DNA of 64,000 nucleotides from Escherichia coli (GCF_036503815.1 NZ_AP027764.1:2294001-2358000), one strand, 5' to 3'; counted from the stretch's first letter, positions 26,636-35,857 are shown. Numbers and translations are program-made. The notes: a model not told the origin generated them from the sequence alone.

Positions 26636-28027
26636 TTAACGGTGTGCCAGTTCGGCGTCGTCTTCGCTATCCAGAATGGCTTTATCGGTTTGCTTCAGCC
26701 ACTGGCTGGTCAGCGTGCCAGCGGTCATCGAGCCACTAACGTTTAGCGCCGTACGGCCCATGTCGATAAGCGGTTCAACGGAGATTAACAATGCCACCAG
26801 CGTTACAGGCAGGCCCATCGCAGGCAGCACAATCAGTGCGGCGAAAGTTGCGCCACCACCGACACCGGCAACGCCTGCGGAACTAACGGTAACAATACCG
26901 ACCAGCGTCGCAATCCACATCGGGTCCAGCGGGTTAATGCCAACCGTAGGCGCAACCATCACCGCCAGCATTGCCGGATACAAACCGGCACAGCCGTTCT
27001 GACCAATGGTCGCACCGAAAGAGGCGGCGAAACTGGCGATGGATTCAGGAACACCGAGTCGACGCGTTTGTGCTTCCACATTAAGCGGGATAGACGCAGC
27101 ACTGGAACGGCTGGTAAAGGCAAACGTCAGTACTGGCCATACCTTACGGAAGTACTTCAGCGGGCTCACGCCATTAATGCCCAGCAGAAGGCCATGCACT
27201 GCAAACATAATCAGAAGACCGAGGTAGGACGCGACAACGAAACTACCCAGTTTGATGATGTCTTGCAGGTTAGAACCTGCAACCACTTTGGTCATCAGCG
27301 CCAGAACGCCGTAAGGGGTCAGCTGCATGACCAGGCGAACCAGTTTCATCACCCAGCTTTGCAGGGTATCGATAGCGGTTAAGACGCGTTCACCTTTCGG
27401 CGCATCATCCTTCAGCAGCTTCAGCGCAGCTACGCCGAGGAATGCGGCAAAAATTACCACGCTGATAATTGACGTCGGATTGGCTCCGGTCAGATCGGCA
27501 AACGGGTTTTTCGGGATAAAGGACAAGACCAGCTGCGGAACGCTCAGGTCAGAGACTTTACCAACATAGTTACTTTCGATGGCGTTCAAACGTGCAGTTT
27601 CTGCACCACCCTGAACCAGACCTTCAGCCGTCAAACCAAACAGGTTGGTGACCAGCACACCGACCAGCGCCGCAATCAGCGTGGTAAACAAAAGCGTTCC
27701 GATGGTCAGAAAACTGATTTTGCCTAACTGTGATGCGTTATGCAGACGGGCAACCGCGCTCAAAATAGAGGCGAAGACTAACGGCATAACGATCATTTGC
27801 AGCAGTTGAACATAGCCATTACCAACGATGTTAAACCACTGTACAGAATCTTTAAGTACCTGGCTGTCAGAACCATAAATGGTATGCAGGGCGAGGCCAA
27901 AAACCACACCCATCACCAGACCCACCAGCACTTTTTTCGCCAGACTCCACTGTTTATGGCGGGTCTGAGCCAGCGCAAACAGCAGTACAACGAACACCAC
28001 GATGTTCGCAATTAATGGAAAGTTCAT
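26636..28027 (-). CDS. tcyP: TcyP, L-cystine/sulfocysteine symporter
   Basis: Inner-membrane dicarboxylate/amino-acid:cation symporter (463 residues, eight or so hydrophobic segments). The family signature is ASFAASFGATIGQNGCAGLYPAM (residues about 315-337) with the re-entrant SSAASIPLN loop before it. E. coli TcyP (YdjN) imports cystine and is under CysB. It is convergent with ydjO; three bases separate them. Confidence 0.95.
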   Translation of the reverse strand: MNFPLIANIVVFVVLLFALAQTRHKQWSLAKKVLVGLVMGVVFGLALHTIYGSDSQVLKDSVQWFNIVGNGYVQLLQMIVMPLVFASILSAVARLHNASQLGKISFLTIGTLLFTTLIAALVGVLVTNLFGLTAEGLVQGGAETARLNAIESNYVGKVSDLSVPQLVLSFIPKNPFADLTGANPTSIISVVIFAAFLGVAALKLLKDDAPKGERVLTAIDTLQSWVMKLVRLVMQLTPYGVLALMTKVVAGSNLQDIIKLGSFVVASYLGLLIMFAVHGLLLGINGVSPLKYFRKVWPVLTFAFTSRSSAASIPLNVEAQTRRLGVPESIASFAASFGATIGQNGCAGLYPAMLAVMVAPTVGINPLDPMWIATLVGIVTVSSAGVAGVGGGATFAALIVLPAMGLPVTLVALLISVEPLIDMGRTALNVSGSMTAGTLTSQWLKQTDKAILDSEDDAELAHR

Positions 28028-28159
28028 CCCCGTTCTCCTGATCTTATTATTTCTATCACTGCGTAGCAGTCATAGTGTTGGCGCAAGATTAACAGAACTG
28101 TGAGCTGGCTCTTATATTCAAATGGAATTGCTTATTCCAGAAAGGCGATTTTTGCCTTT

Positions 28160-28750
28160 TTAGTATTCAACCTGATGCTTAATAAGCCGATGAAACTGGA
28201 TCTGCAAGGTATTGATCATTTGCGATGACCAACGAACAGCGCTGTTTTCGGGTAATGAATGGGGCATCCATACCGACCAGACAAATAATGCCATGCAGAT
28301 AAAACGTTCCAGTTGGTTGCCCTTTTGGGGAACCAGGATAGGCAAGCGGAAACGCCAGCGGCATGGCCAGAGCAGGGGAACACCGGCGGGTGTCAGCATA
28401 TCGGCAAGTATGTGGCTCAAATAACCCAGCACCATGCCCTGCAATGCATCAGCCGGAATGAACCAGCTTTCAGGAACCTTAAGGTAAAAGGTTGCCAGCA
28501 GCGCAAATACCGCCAGCAGACTGTGGGTAAAACCACGATGCCCAAAAGCGCGGGCGATCGGTTTTGATATCCACTTTAATCGCTGCCCAAGAAACGACTT
28601 TGGGTGATCGATGTCCGGTAACAAACACGTCAGGATTGCGGAAGGGACAATATGCCACCAGTCACCCTGTGCCAGCACGGGCGTCAGCTCGGCATTTTTG
28701 GCAAATACCGCACAAGCAATAGAAAAGAGAAGGTGACCTTCCGCCGTCAT
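28160..28750 (-). CDS. ydjM: YdjM, SOS-induced inner membrane metal-dependent hydrolase-like protein
   Basis: Membrane protein of 196 residues of the YdjM/DUF457 family. The motif LLPDIDHPKSFLGQ with HRGFTHSLLA and LSHILADMLTPAG supplies Asp and His residues that resemble a metal-dependent hydrolase site, embedded among hydrophobic helices. The activity is unknown. The start at MTAEGHLLFS gives the known length. A perfect LexA box overlies its promoter, in keeping with its known SOS regulation. Confidence 0.92.
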   Translation of the reverse strand: MTAEGHLLFSIACAVFAKNAELTPVLAQGDWWHIVPSAILTCLLPDIDHPKSFLGQRLKWISKPIARAFGHRGFTHSLLAVFALLATFYLKVPESWFIPADALQGMVLGYLSHILADMLTPAGVPLLWPCRWRFRLPILVPQKGNQLERFICMALFVWSVWMPHSLPENSAVRWSSQMINTLQIQFHRLIKHQVEY

Positions 28751-28766
28751 GATAAAACTCACTAAA

Positions 28767-28782
28767 CTGTCGATACGTACAG
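28767..28782 (-). promoter_or_regulatory. LexA box of ydjM
   Basis: CTGT-CGATACGT-ACAG fits the LexA consensus CTGT-N8-ACAG exactly, 17 bases upstream of the ydjM ATG. Confidence 0.93.
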
Positions 28783-28880
28783 TATAGGATTTTTATACAG
28801 TGCGCGGAAGTGGTGACGGTGTAACTCTTTCTCTTAAATTGACGATTAATCCGTCAGTTGAATGCAAATTCAGATAAAGA

Positions 28881-28910
28881 ACCAGGAGCAGCGTGATCAC
28901 TGCCCCTGGT
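28881..28910 (-). terminator. Hairpin downstream of hxpB
   Basis: ACCAGG-A-GCAG pairs with CTGC-C-CCTGGT (28881-28891 with 28900-28910), one mismatch, three bases beyond the hxpB stop on the minus strand. Confidence 0.6.
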
Positions 28911-28912
28911 CA

Positions 28913-29581
28913 TTAACCGAGAAGGTCTTTTGCGGTGAGTTCTGTCAGCGATGAGAGTTTGACGTTTGCTAATACAAAACGTGGATCATTTTGCGCTTCT
29001 GGCGCAGGAACGACGATGGAACGCATGCGGGCTGCTTTAGAAGCGATCATGCCATTTACCGAGTCTTCCAGCGCCACGCAGGTCAGTGGGTCAACGCCCA
29101 GTTTTGCTGCGCAGTCGAGATATACTTGCGGATGCGGCTTGCTGTAAGGCAATTTTTCAGCCGAGGCGAGGGCATCGAAACTGTCGCGTAAGTCAAACAT
29201 GGTCAACACTTTTTCCAGCATATGTAGTGGTGACGCGGAGGCCAGTCCCACCAATAAACCTTGTTCTTTGCATAACGCAACGGCTTCACGCACGCCTGGC
29301 AATAATGGGTGTGTCTCTTCAACCAGTGAAATGGCACGAGCAATAACCCGTTCTACTACTTCCTGACGGCTTGGACCATTCCAGGGTTGCCGGGCGTACC
29401 AAAGATCGACCACCATATCGATGCGTAAACCTAAGGTGTCCGGCAGCTCGTTACGACGGGAGATATCCACCCCCAGGCTTGCCATCACATCCAGTTCGGC
29501 CCGATCCCATAAAGGTTCTGAGTCGATAAGTAATCCATCCATATCAAAAATTGCAGCAAGAATCTGACGCGGGGTTGACAT
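28913..29581 (-). CDS. hxpB: HxpB (YniC), hexitol/sugar phosphatase
   Basis: HAD-superfamily phosphatase, 222 residues. Motif I DMDGLLIDSEP (nucleophile Asp15 region), motif II LASASP, motif III K in SKPHPQVY and motif IV VALEDSVNG are all present. K-12 HxpB hydrolyses sugar phosphates including 2-deoxyglucose-6-phosphate and hexitol phosphates. It stands alone on the minus strand; GAGAGGTTG precedes the ATG. Confidence 0.95.
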   Translation of the reverse strand: MSTPRQILAAIFDMDGLLIDSEPLWDRAELDVMASLGVDISRRNELPDTLGLRIDMVVDLWYARQPWNGPSRQEVVERVIARAISLVEETHPLLPGVREAVALCKEQGLLVGLASASPLHMLEKVLTMFDLRDSFDALASAEKLPYSKPHPQVYLDCAAKLGVDPLTCVALEDSVNGMIASKAARMRSIVVPAPEAQNDPRFVLANVKLSSLTELTAKDLLG

Positions 29582-29727
29582 TACAACCTCTCCTTTAGAG
29601 CATTATGTGTAAGGTATTAAGCCGTGCTTATGATTAAGCGCCTATCATATCGCCTTTAAAGAATGGGCGAAAACAGATATCTACAGGTAAACTAAGTGAA
29701 ACGACGCGTCTTAATCAAGGAGAACTC

Positions 29728-30264
29728 ATGACGTATCAACAAGCTGGACGCATTGCTGTTTTGAAAAGGATTTTAGGTTGGGTGATTTTTATACCTGCAT
29801 TGATCTCTACATTGATTTCTTTGCTGAAATTTATGAATACCCGGCAGGAAAACCAGGAAGGCATTAATGCGGTCATGCTCGACTTTACTCATGTCATGAT
29901 CGATATGATGCAGGCGAATACGCCTTTTTTGAATCTGTTCTGGTATAACTCCCCGACGCCCAATTTTAATGGTGGCGTGAACGTTATGTTCTGGGTGATT
30001 TTCATCCTGATTTTTGTCGGACTGGCGTTGCAGGATTCCGGTGCCCGGATGAGTCGCCAGGCGCGCTTCTTGCGGGAAGGTGTTGAAGATCAACTCATTC
30101 TGGAAAAAGCCAAAGGGGAAGAGGGGCTAACACGCGAACAGATTGAGTCACGTATTGTTGTCCCGCACCATACTATTTTCCTGCAGTTTTTCTCGCTGTA
30201 TATCCTGCCGGTTATTTGTATTGCTGCAGGTTATGTGTTCTTTTCTCTGCTGGGGTTTATTTAA
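29728..30264 (+). CDS. yniB: YniB, putative inner membrane protein
   Basis: Membrane protein of 178 residues with three hydrophobic segments: near 12-30, 85-103 and 148-178. AAGGAGAACTC before the ATG is a good ribosome site. It matches K-12 YniB; no function is known. It is convergent with yniA, and a hairpin lies between the two. Confidence 0.9.
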   Translation: MTYQQAGRIAVLKRILGWVIFIPALISTLISLLKFMNTRQENQEGINAVMLDFTHVMIDMMQANTPFLNLFWYNSPTPNFNGGVNVMFWVIFILIFVGLALQDSGARMSRQARFLREGVEDQLILEKAKGEEGLTREQIESRIVVPHHTIFLQFFSLYILPVICIAAGYVFFSLLGFI

Positions 30265-30270
30265 TCAAAA

Positions 30271-30287
30271 GGCCGCACGGAGCGGCC
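30271..30287. terminator. Terminator between yniB and yniA
   Basis: GGCCGC (30271-30276), loop of five, GCGGCC (30282-30287). Read on the minus strand it is followed by TTTTGATT, so it fits best as the yniA terminator and may also end yniB. Confidence 0.75.
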
Positions 30288-30304
30288 ATTATCCTCACCC
30301 CATA

Positions 30305-31165
30305 TTATGCTGCTAATAATCTATCCAGTGACTGCTGAGCAATAACCAAATGCTGACCGCCAAATAACCTTGCACGATTTAACAGCGTGTAGAGTTGGTA
30401 AACCGGTTGACGTTCAAGGAAATCGGCAGGTAGCGGGGATACTGACTGATAGCCGTCATAGATTTGTGGCGGCTGTTCAGTATGCAGCGGTAACATCGCC
30501 AGGTCGCACTCTCGGTCACCCCAGTAGCAGGCCGGGTCGAAAATGTACGGGCCATCCGGACCCAGCGCACAGTTGCCGGACCATAAATCGCCGTGCAACA
30601 GAGAAGGCTGCGGTTGATGCGAGGCCAGACGCTGCTGAATATGCTCGACGATGGCATCGATATTGCCGAAAGCGATCCCTTTTTCTGCCGCCAGTTCCAG
30701 CTGCCAGCCAATCCGTTGTTCAGCAAAAAAAGTTGACCAGCGACGTTGCCAGGTGTTGGGCTGGGGAGTTGTGGAGAGCGCGTTATCGAAATCGAGGCCA
30801 AATTGCGGTTGGTCGCTCCATTGATGTAAACGCGCAATTTGCTGACCAAGAATAAATGCGCTATGCGCATCCAGCGGGCGAGGTGGGAGATAATCCATCA
30901 CCAGAAAACTGTAGTCACGGTCAGCGCCAACTGCCCAAACCTTAGGCACGGTGACGGTTTTACTACGCGACAGTAACTCCAGTTGGTCGGCTTCGGCGGT
31001 AAAACCGGGAAGCAGTTCCCTTTCATCACATTTGACGAAAAAGTCACGTCCTGCATAGCGCAAATGCCATGCGGCATGGACTTCTCCGCCAGGCAGTTCA
31101 TTACGCAGTTCGATTTCGCCTTCACCTAACTGCTCGCTCAAAAGACGACTGATTGCCTGCCACAT
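30305..31165 (-). CDS. yniA: YniA, fructosamine-kinase-like protein
   Basis: Protein of 286 residues in the aminoglycoside-phosphotransferase/fructosamine kinase fold. The catalytic loop LLHGDLWSGNCA (Asp and Asn near 192-197) and the Mg-binding FDPACYWGDRECDLAM are standard. Fructosamine-3-kinases repair glycated lysines; whether YniA does so is inferred from family. It lies upstream of ydiZ on the same strand, about 105 bases apart. Confidence 0.93.
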   Translation of the reverse strand: MWQAISRLLSEQLGEGEIELRNELPGGEVHAAWHLRYAGRDFFVKCDERELLPGFTAEADQLELLSRSKTVTVPKVWAVGADRDYSFLVMDYLPPRPLDAHSAFILGQQIARLHQWSDQPQFGLDFDNALSTTPQPNTWQRRWSTFFAEQRIGWQLELAAEKGIAFGNIDAIVEHIQQRLASHQPQPSLLHGDLWSGNCALGPDGPYIFDPACYWGDRECDLAMLPLHTEQPPQIYDGYQSVSPLPADFLERQPVYQLYTLLNRARLFGGQHLVIAQQSLDRLLAA

Positions 31166-31270
31166 GATGTCTCTCCCATGTTGTCTGCCAGATCATAAGG
31201 TTAGCGCAAGAATGCGGTGTAAAAACACGAGCTAACGCACACCACAGACTGATTATTGCCCAAAAACCAT

Positions 31271-31561
31271 TTATTTTTTGTTGCTATTCCATTCCTCCCA
31301 GGTCGTGATGGTGATTTCAGGATCTTTGCCGGTTGCACTTTGGGTAAGCCCCGAAACCAGTTCTCTAATTTCTTCTTCACTTTGGGTACTGATAAGTCCA
31401 AAAGTGTTAGTCCCCAGCTCATGGATATTTCCATCATCATCCGTCATGGTGAGCAAAAAACCGTCGCGAGTCAGGTAATTATTCAACTCGTTAATTTCAG
31501 TCAATGTATCCTCGTGCAACATGACGGTTATGACATAACGGACAAGATCGCCACTGGCCAT
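31271..31561 (-). CDS. ydiZ: YdiZ, small uncharacterised protein
   Basis: Protein of 96 residues (MASGDLVRYVITVMLHEDTL) matching K-12 YdiZ. It has no signal peptide and no hydrophobic span; the middle (SQSEEEIRELVSGL) is acidic. Its role is unknown. It lies between yniA and pfkB, all on the minus strand, so it could share the pfkB transcript. Confidence 0.9.
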   Translation of the reverse strand: MASGDLVRYVITVMLHEDTLTEINELNNYLTRDGFLLTMTDDDGNIHELGTNTFGLISTQSEEEIRELVSGLTQSATGKDPEITITTWEEWNSNKK

Positions 31562-31632
31562 AGTTCACCCCTTTGTTATCACATGACTTTTGAGCATAGT
31601 CGGAGAAACGCGTTGCCGACAGGTTGGTGGTG

Positions 31633-31654
31633 ATTCCCCCAATGCAGGGGGAAT
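31633..31654. terminator. Hairpin downstream of pfkB
   Basis: ATTCCCCC (31633-31640) pairs perfectly with GGGGGAAT (31647-31654), seven bases beyond the pfkB stop on the minus strand. There is no T run, so the strength is unknown. Confidence 0.6.
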
Positions 31655-31661
31655 GTTTCAG

Positions 31662-32591
31662 TTAGCGGGAAAGGTAAGCGTAAATTTTTTGTGTATCGTC
31701 ATGGGAGCACAGGCGTGTTCCCTGATTGAGTGTGGCTGCACTCCCCGCAGCTACGCCAAAACGGACCATCTCTTCAAGAGAGGCATTTTCTGCCAGTTTC
31801 AGTGTCATCGCGCCGACCATGCTGTCACCAGCGCCAACGGTGCTCTGGCTTTTCACCGGTGGTGGCACAACCTGAATGCAGTTTTCACTATCAACGCCCA
31901 GCGCCCCTTGTGGACCCAGGGAAACGACAACTCGTTTGGCCTTGCCGCTATTAACGATTTCCTGCGCGGCTTTGCGGACATCGTCTGGCTGGGTGAGTTC
32001 GCGATTCACCAGCGCACTGAGTTCTTTTTGGTTAGGCTTAACCAACTCGATGTTACCAATCGCCAGTGCTGCACTTAACGCTTCGCCAGAACTGTCGACG
32101 ATACAGCGGATCCCTTGGTTTTGCGCAGCGGAAATCAGTTGGGTTAATTTTTCTAGCTTCACACCTGGCGGCAGGCTTCCGCTTATGACCAGGATAGCAC
32201 CGGATTCAATTTCCAGAACTTGCTCTTCAAGCTGGCGAAACTCATCTTCACTTAATGCCGCGCCTGGCATGACAAAACGATACTGCTCACCGCTTGCTTC
32301 CACATGTACGTGTAAATTCTGCCGGGTCCAGTCTTTGGCTTCTACAGTAGCGACGGGGACATTTTCATCTGCCAACAGTGAAACCAGATGTTCGCCGGTC
32401 GCACCACCCGCCGGGAAGATCGCTGTGGCACTGCCTCCAAGATGGGCAATGGCGCGGGCGACGTTGATGCCGCCGCCTCCGGGTTCGAATACCGGTGCGG
32501 TACAGCGCAGCTTTCCTTCGGGATAAATTTGCGGGGTAATTGTTGCGCTATCGAGAGAGGGCGCAAGTGTCAACGTATAGATACGTACCAT
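31662..32591 (-). CDS. pfkB: 6-phosphofructokinase II
   Basis: Minor phosphofructokinase of E. coli, 309 residues, in the PfkB/ribokinase family. It shows the sugar-binding GGGGINVARAIAHLGG near residue 40 and the ATP/Mg loop STVGAGDSMVGAM near 250, with catalytic Asp256. Starts at the second of two ATG codons (MVRIYTLTL). It is in the opposite direction to ydiY with a 286-base spacer. Confidence 0.97.
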   Translation of the reverse strand: MVRIYTLTLAPSLDSATITPQIYPEGKLRCTAPVFEPGGGGINVARAIAHLGGSATAIFPAGGATGEHLVSLLADENVPVATVEAKDWTRQNLHVHVEASGEQYRFVMPGAALSEDEFRQLEEQVLEIESGAILVISGSLPPGVKLEKLTQLISAAQNQGIRCIVDSSGEALSAALAIGNIELVKPNQKELSALVNRELTQPDDVRKAAQEIVNSGKAKRVVVSLGPQGALGVDSENCIQVVPPPVKSQSTVGAGDSMVGAMTLKLAENASLEEMVRFGVAAGSAATLNQGTRLCSHDDTQKIYAYLSR

Positions 32592-32877
32592 CATTTCCTC
32601 CTATAGGCTGATTTCAGTCTGGCACCGAATCAGCGGAAAGTGAAGAAATTAACAATATGATTTATTAGAGCTTTATTTAAAATTTTGCAGATAAATATAT
32701 ATAAATAAAAATCTGTTTTCGCCACATGCTTATTCAAAAAATGAAATAAGAATACATTGCTAAGTTATTCGCGCCTTTTTATAATTCGTTACCTTTCCAG
32801 GGACGCTAATCTTTGATCCTTAAGAAAGTTTCCGGGACCGCGAAGGTCTCTTTTTTTGTTGTACGGACTCTTGATAA
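32592..32877. other. Divergent region between pfkB and ydiY
   Basis: About 286 AT-rich bases without an ORF, with runs of ATATATAAATAAAA at 32690-32710. It must hold both promoters; none matches consensus well enough to mark. Near 32810-32855 TTGATCCTTAAGAAAG... and GGGACCGCGAAGGTCTC form a short dyad ahead of ydiY. Confidence 0.5.
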
Positions 32878-33636
32878 ATGAAGCTTTTGAAGACAGTTCC
32901 TGCCATCGTTATGTTGGCGGGGGGCATGTTTGCGTCACTGAATGCAGCTGCCGATGATTCCGTTTTTACTGTCATGGACGATCCTGCCAGCGCTAAAAAA
33001 CCTTTCGAAGGTAATCTGAATGCAGGATATCTTGCACAATCAGGCAATACGAAAAGCTCCTCACTTACGGCTGACACTACCATGACCTGGTATGGACATA
33101 CCACTGCCTGGTCGCTGTGGGGGAACGCCAGTAATACCTCTTCTAATGATGAGCGTTCTTCAGAAAAATATGCGGCGGGCGGGCGTAGCCGTTTTAATTT
33201 AACTGATTATGACTATTTATTTGGGCAGGCAAGCTGGCTGACAGACCGTTATAACGGCTATCGAGAGCGCGATGTGTTGACCGCGGGTTATGGTCGCCAG
33301 TTTTTGAATGGCCCGGTACACAGTTTCCGCTTTGAATTCGGTCCAGGTGTGCGTTACGACAAATATACCGACAATGCCAGTGAAACCCAGCCGCTGGGTT
33401 ATGCCTCCGGGGCTTATGCATGGCAGTTGACTGACAACGCTAAATTTACGCAGGGTGTTTCAGTCTTTGGCGCGGAAGACACAACGCTGAACTCTGAAAG
33501 CGCATTAAATGTTGCTATTAATGAACATTTTGGACTGAAGGTGGCTTACAACGTCACATGGAACTCTGAACCTCCAGAGTCTGCACCGGAACATACCGAT
33601 CGTCGGACAACCTTATCGCTGGGCTACAGCATGTAA
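32878..33636 (+). CDS. ydiY: YdiY, outer-membrane protein of the YdiY/DUF481 family
   Basis: Protein of 252 residues with a cleavable signal peptide (MKLLKTVPAIVMLAGGMFASLNAAA). The mature part alternates polar and aromatic residues (FNLTDYDYLFGQASWLTDRYNGYRERDVLTAGYGRQF) and ends in SLGYSM, a C-terminal beta-signal-like end, so it should be an outer-membrane beta-barrel. The family is also called salt-induced outer membrane protein. Function is unknown. A terminator follows. Confidence 0.9.
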   Translation: MKLLKTVPAIVMLAGGMFASLNAAADDSVFTVMDDPASAKKPFEGNLNAGYLAQSGNTKSSSLTADTTMTWYGHTTAWSLWGNASNTSSNDERSSEKYAAGGRSRFNLTDYDYLFGQASWLTDRYNGYRERDVLTAGYGRQFLNGPVHSFRFEFGPGVRYDKYTDNASETQPLGYASGAYAWQLTDNAKFTQGVSVFGAEDTTLNSESALNVAINEHFGLKVAYNVTWNSEPPESAPEHTDRRTTLSLGYSM

Positions 33637-33644
33637 CATTATCT

Positions 33645-33675
33645 GCCGGACCGTAGTATGCGGTCTGGCTGTTTT
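33645..33675 (+). terminator. Terminator of ydiY
   Basis: GCCGGACCG (33645-33653) pairs with CGGTCTGGC (33661-33669), one wobble pair, then TGTTTTCGTTT. Confidence 0.85.
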
Positions 33676-33688
33676 CGTTTGTCACTGC

Positions 33689-33796
33689 TCAGCCCCAAAT
33701 CATTGCTGCCCAACGTAGCAACAACATAGCGCCACAGATTGCCAGTAGCACCACCACCATCTTCCAGTGTTTTTTATCAAAGCGTTTAGTCGGCAT
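33689..33796 (-). CDS. yniD: YniD, small membrane protein
   Basis: A 35-residue protein with a basic N-terminus (MPTKRFDKKHWK) and one membrane span (VVVLLAICGAMLLLRWAAMIWG). It matches K-12 YniD, a small inner-membrane protein of unknown role. The frame is open further upstream to 33907 but that part has no coding look. It lies between ydiY (convergent) and arpB. Confidence 0.88.
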   Translation of the reverse strand: MPTKRFDKKHWKMVVVLLAICGAMLLLRWAAMIWG

Positions 33797-33923
33797 ACCA
33801 GTGTCCTGCATATCTCTTGTGCGTGATAACGGAGTGTAACAAAAGGGACAGGCAACAAGGGATTTTTTGCAATTGCAGCCGTCGGGTGGCGTTGTGCACC
33901 CGGTCACTGTTATTGAGTTTAAA

Positions 33924-33943
33924 GTATATGTATCAACATATAC
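33924..33943. repeat. Perfect AT-rich palindrome after arpB
   Basis: GTATATGT (33924-33931) and ACATATAC (33936-33943) flank ATCA. It lies about 15 bases beyond the arpB stop, on the minus strand. It may form a weak terminator or be a protein-binding dyad. Confidence 0.5.
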
Positions 33944-33958
33944 ATCGTAAATATTTAG

Positions 33959-35857
33959 TTATAAATACGCCTGTAGTTCATCTGGACTAAAGCTCAGGCT
34001 TTGGCTGATTACATTTATAGCTGCATAATATGTTTCTACCGTTTTATAATGATTATGATGAATGGCTATATGAACAGCTGATATGTTGTCATAATTTTTA
34101 GCGGCCAACAGTGTGAATAACTGATGTTGACTAAAAGAATATTTTTTTGCAAAAGTACACAGCGTCGATATATAAGATAGCACGACGTCTTCATTACCCT
34201 TGCTCATGGCGATGTATAAAGCAGGGGTTCCATGTGCTGTTGCGCCTTTTAATAAATCCATGATGTTAATTTTACTGAGGTTATATTTAAAGGCGATTCC
34301 ATAAATTTTTGAGAGGAACCGTGTGACACACAAAGGGTGATTATTTTCCATTGCAGCGAATAATCCTGGTTCACCGTCGTGTATTTTCATTGCTAAAATA
34401 TCCATTACCAGCTTTTTGTTTAAAAGCTCTTGTGCTATTGGAGTGGTTAATGTATTAAGGAAGATATTGATTATTTCATCGAATCCATACAACATGGTAA
34501 TGTAGAGTCCAGGTGTGTCATTGGCACTTTTAGTTTGCAGTAACTTAACTAGATTACTTTTATGAATGATGCGACTATTTACCAGTGACTGAATTTCTTG
34601 CATAAATATTTTTACGTTGTCAGTATGTCCGTTCATCATAGCCAGAAATAAAGCAGGAGTACCAACGCTATTCTGCGCAGTTATTATTTTAATGATTTCT
34701 TTTTCAGGGAGTATGCGCAACTGTTTGAATAATGTAATAAGCTGTTGAGTCTGTCCTGTGGCCATTATTAACAACATTGCCGATGGATGTATAGGGGCAA
34801 ATGGCATTCGTGTCGCAATACCCGCGAAAATAGCCGCTGGAACTCCCTCAGGTAATAGAGGGAGAATTGCAATTGCACAGTTGCGAACATACATATCAGC
34901 CCAGGTCTGAGCATCGGGACCTGAACTGATGAACTTATCAAGCGAGAGAAAGCCCCGTGCTGTCCTGTGGGTGCCTCTGACGGCAACATTGGTGTCGTTC
35001 GGATCGTAAACGGACACAACATAATTTAACTGTCCATCCGCTGCCAGCTTTATTCGTAGCCTTACTGATAAAGTATGATTGTCTATATATAAAATCGCGG
35101 ACATATGACTGACATTGTTTGCCATCATCCGACAGAAGAAAATATCTAAAGCGAAGCCAAAATCCTTACTCGCGATAACGCGACTCCCTGCAGGAGGATG
35201 GCGAAGTAATGCTCTGAACTCCGCGTCCCGGACAATAGGGACATGCTGCTGTATGGATTCAACGGAGGAGTAATGTTTAATCAGATTGACTTTGCCTTTT
35301 CCATTTCCCAATGAATCAAGGGCGTATTGTAATGACAGATGGCGGCAAAAAATAGCGTCAGAAGGAGATTGCAAAAAAAATGCACTACCATTGAGATTTA
35401 CTGTTGGTTGTATAGTTTTTTCTCTATGGATTTTTTTTGAGAGCTTCATGCAATGGTTACGTTTTTCGGCAGTTGACTGTTCCTGTTCAATATAATCCAG
35501 TATGCTTCGCAAATGGTTAGCTTTAATGGGCGTGGTTTCCAGAAGTAAGGAAATGATTTCTTTTTTATAGTGTAATGTAATGAGTATATTTTCTGCATGG
35601 ATGGGGGAAGTGGCAAAGTTAATGATAAAAAGGGCAGTGGAATAACAATTTTGTGATATTTTTCGACAGCTTGCGGTAAATTCCTGAGTAACACAGTATG
35701 ACAGCGTCGAACTTAAATCAGAGGTATCAAGTAGGGTGATGAGCTGGCGCGCAAATTGATTAATAGGCTCTGCTGAAGGCGTTGGTATGTCGCTATCGAT
35801 GTGCACTCTATGAGGAGACTTATAATGAGTTCTGATAATGATATCGTTTTCACTCAT
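33959..35857 (-). CDS. arpB: ArpB, intact ankyrin-repeat protein with EspL/ShET2-like N-terminal domain
   Basis: Open frame of 632 codons without a break; I recall arpB as a disrupted pseudogene in K-12. Residues about 150-340 resemble the ShET2/EspL effector enzyme domain. Cys171 (AIFCRHLSLQYAL), His251 (NNVSHMSAILYIDN) and Asp285 (VVSVYDPNDTN) occur in the Cys-His-Asp order and context of EspL-type cysteine proteases. From about 355 to the end six ankyrin-type units recur every 42-50 residues, e.g. GTPALFLAMMNGHTDNV at 399, GEPGLFAAMENNHPLCV at 495 and GTPALYIAMSKGNEDVV at 543. It has no signal peptide, as is usual for type III effectors. AT-rich codon use suggests acquisition. Enzyme activity is inference; secretion is unknown. 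Confidence 0.85.
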   Translation of the reverse strand: MSENDIIIRTHYKSPHRVHIDSDIPTPSAEPINQFARQLITLLDTSDLSSTLSYCVTQEFTASCRKISQNCYSTALFIINFATSPIHAENILITLHYKKEIISLLLETTPIKANHLRSILDYIEQEQSTAEKRNHCMKLSKKIHREKTIQPTVNLNGSAFFLQSPSDAIFCRHLSLQYALDSLGNGKGKVNLIKHYSSVESIQQHVPIVRDAEFRALLRHPPAGSRVIASKDFGFALDIFFCRMMANNVSHMSAILYIDNHTLSVRLRIKLAADGQLNYVVSVYDPNDTNVAVRGTHRTARGFLSLDKFISSGPDAQTWADMYVRNCAIAILPLLPEGVPAAIFAGIATRMPFAPIHPSAMLLIMATGQTQQLITLFKQLRILPEKEIIKIITAQNSVGTPALFLAMMNGHTDNVKIFMQEIQSLVNSRIIHKSNLVKLLQTKSANDTPGLYITMLYGFDEIINIFLNTLTTPIAQELLNKKLVMDILAMKIHDGEPGLFAAMENNHPLCVTRFLSKIYGIAFKYNLSKINIMDLLKGATAHGTPALYIAMSKGNEDVVLSYISTLCTFAKKYSFSQHQLFTLLAAKNYDNISAVHIAIHHNHYKTVETYYAAINVISQSLSFSPDELQAYL

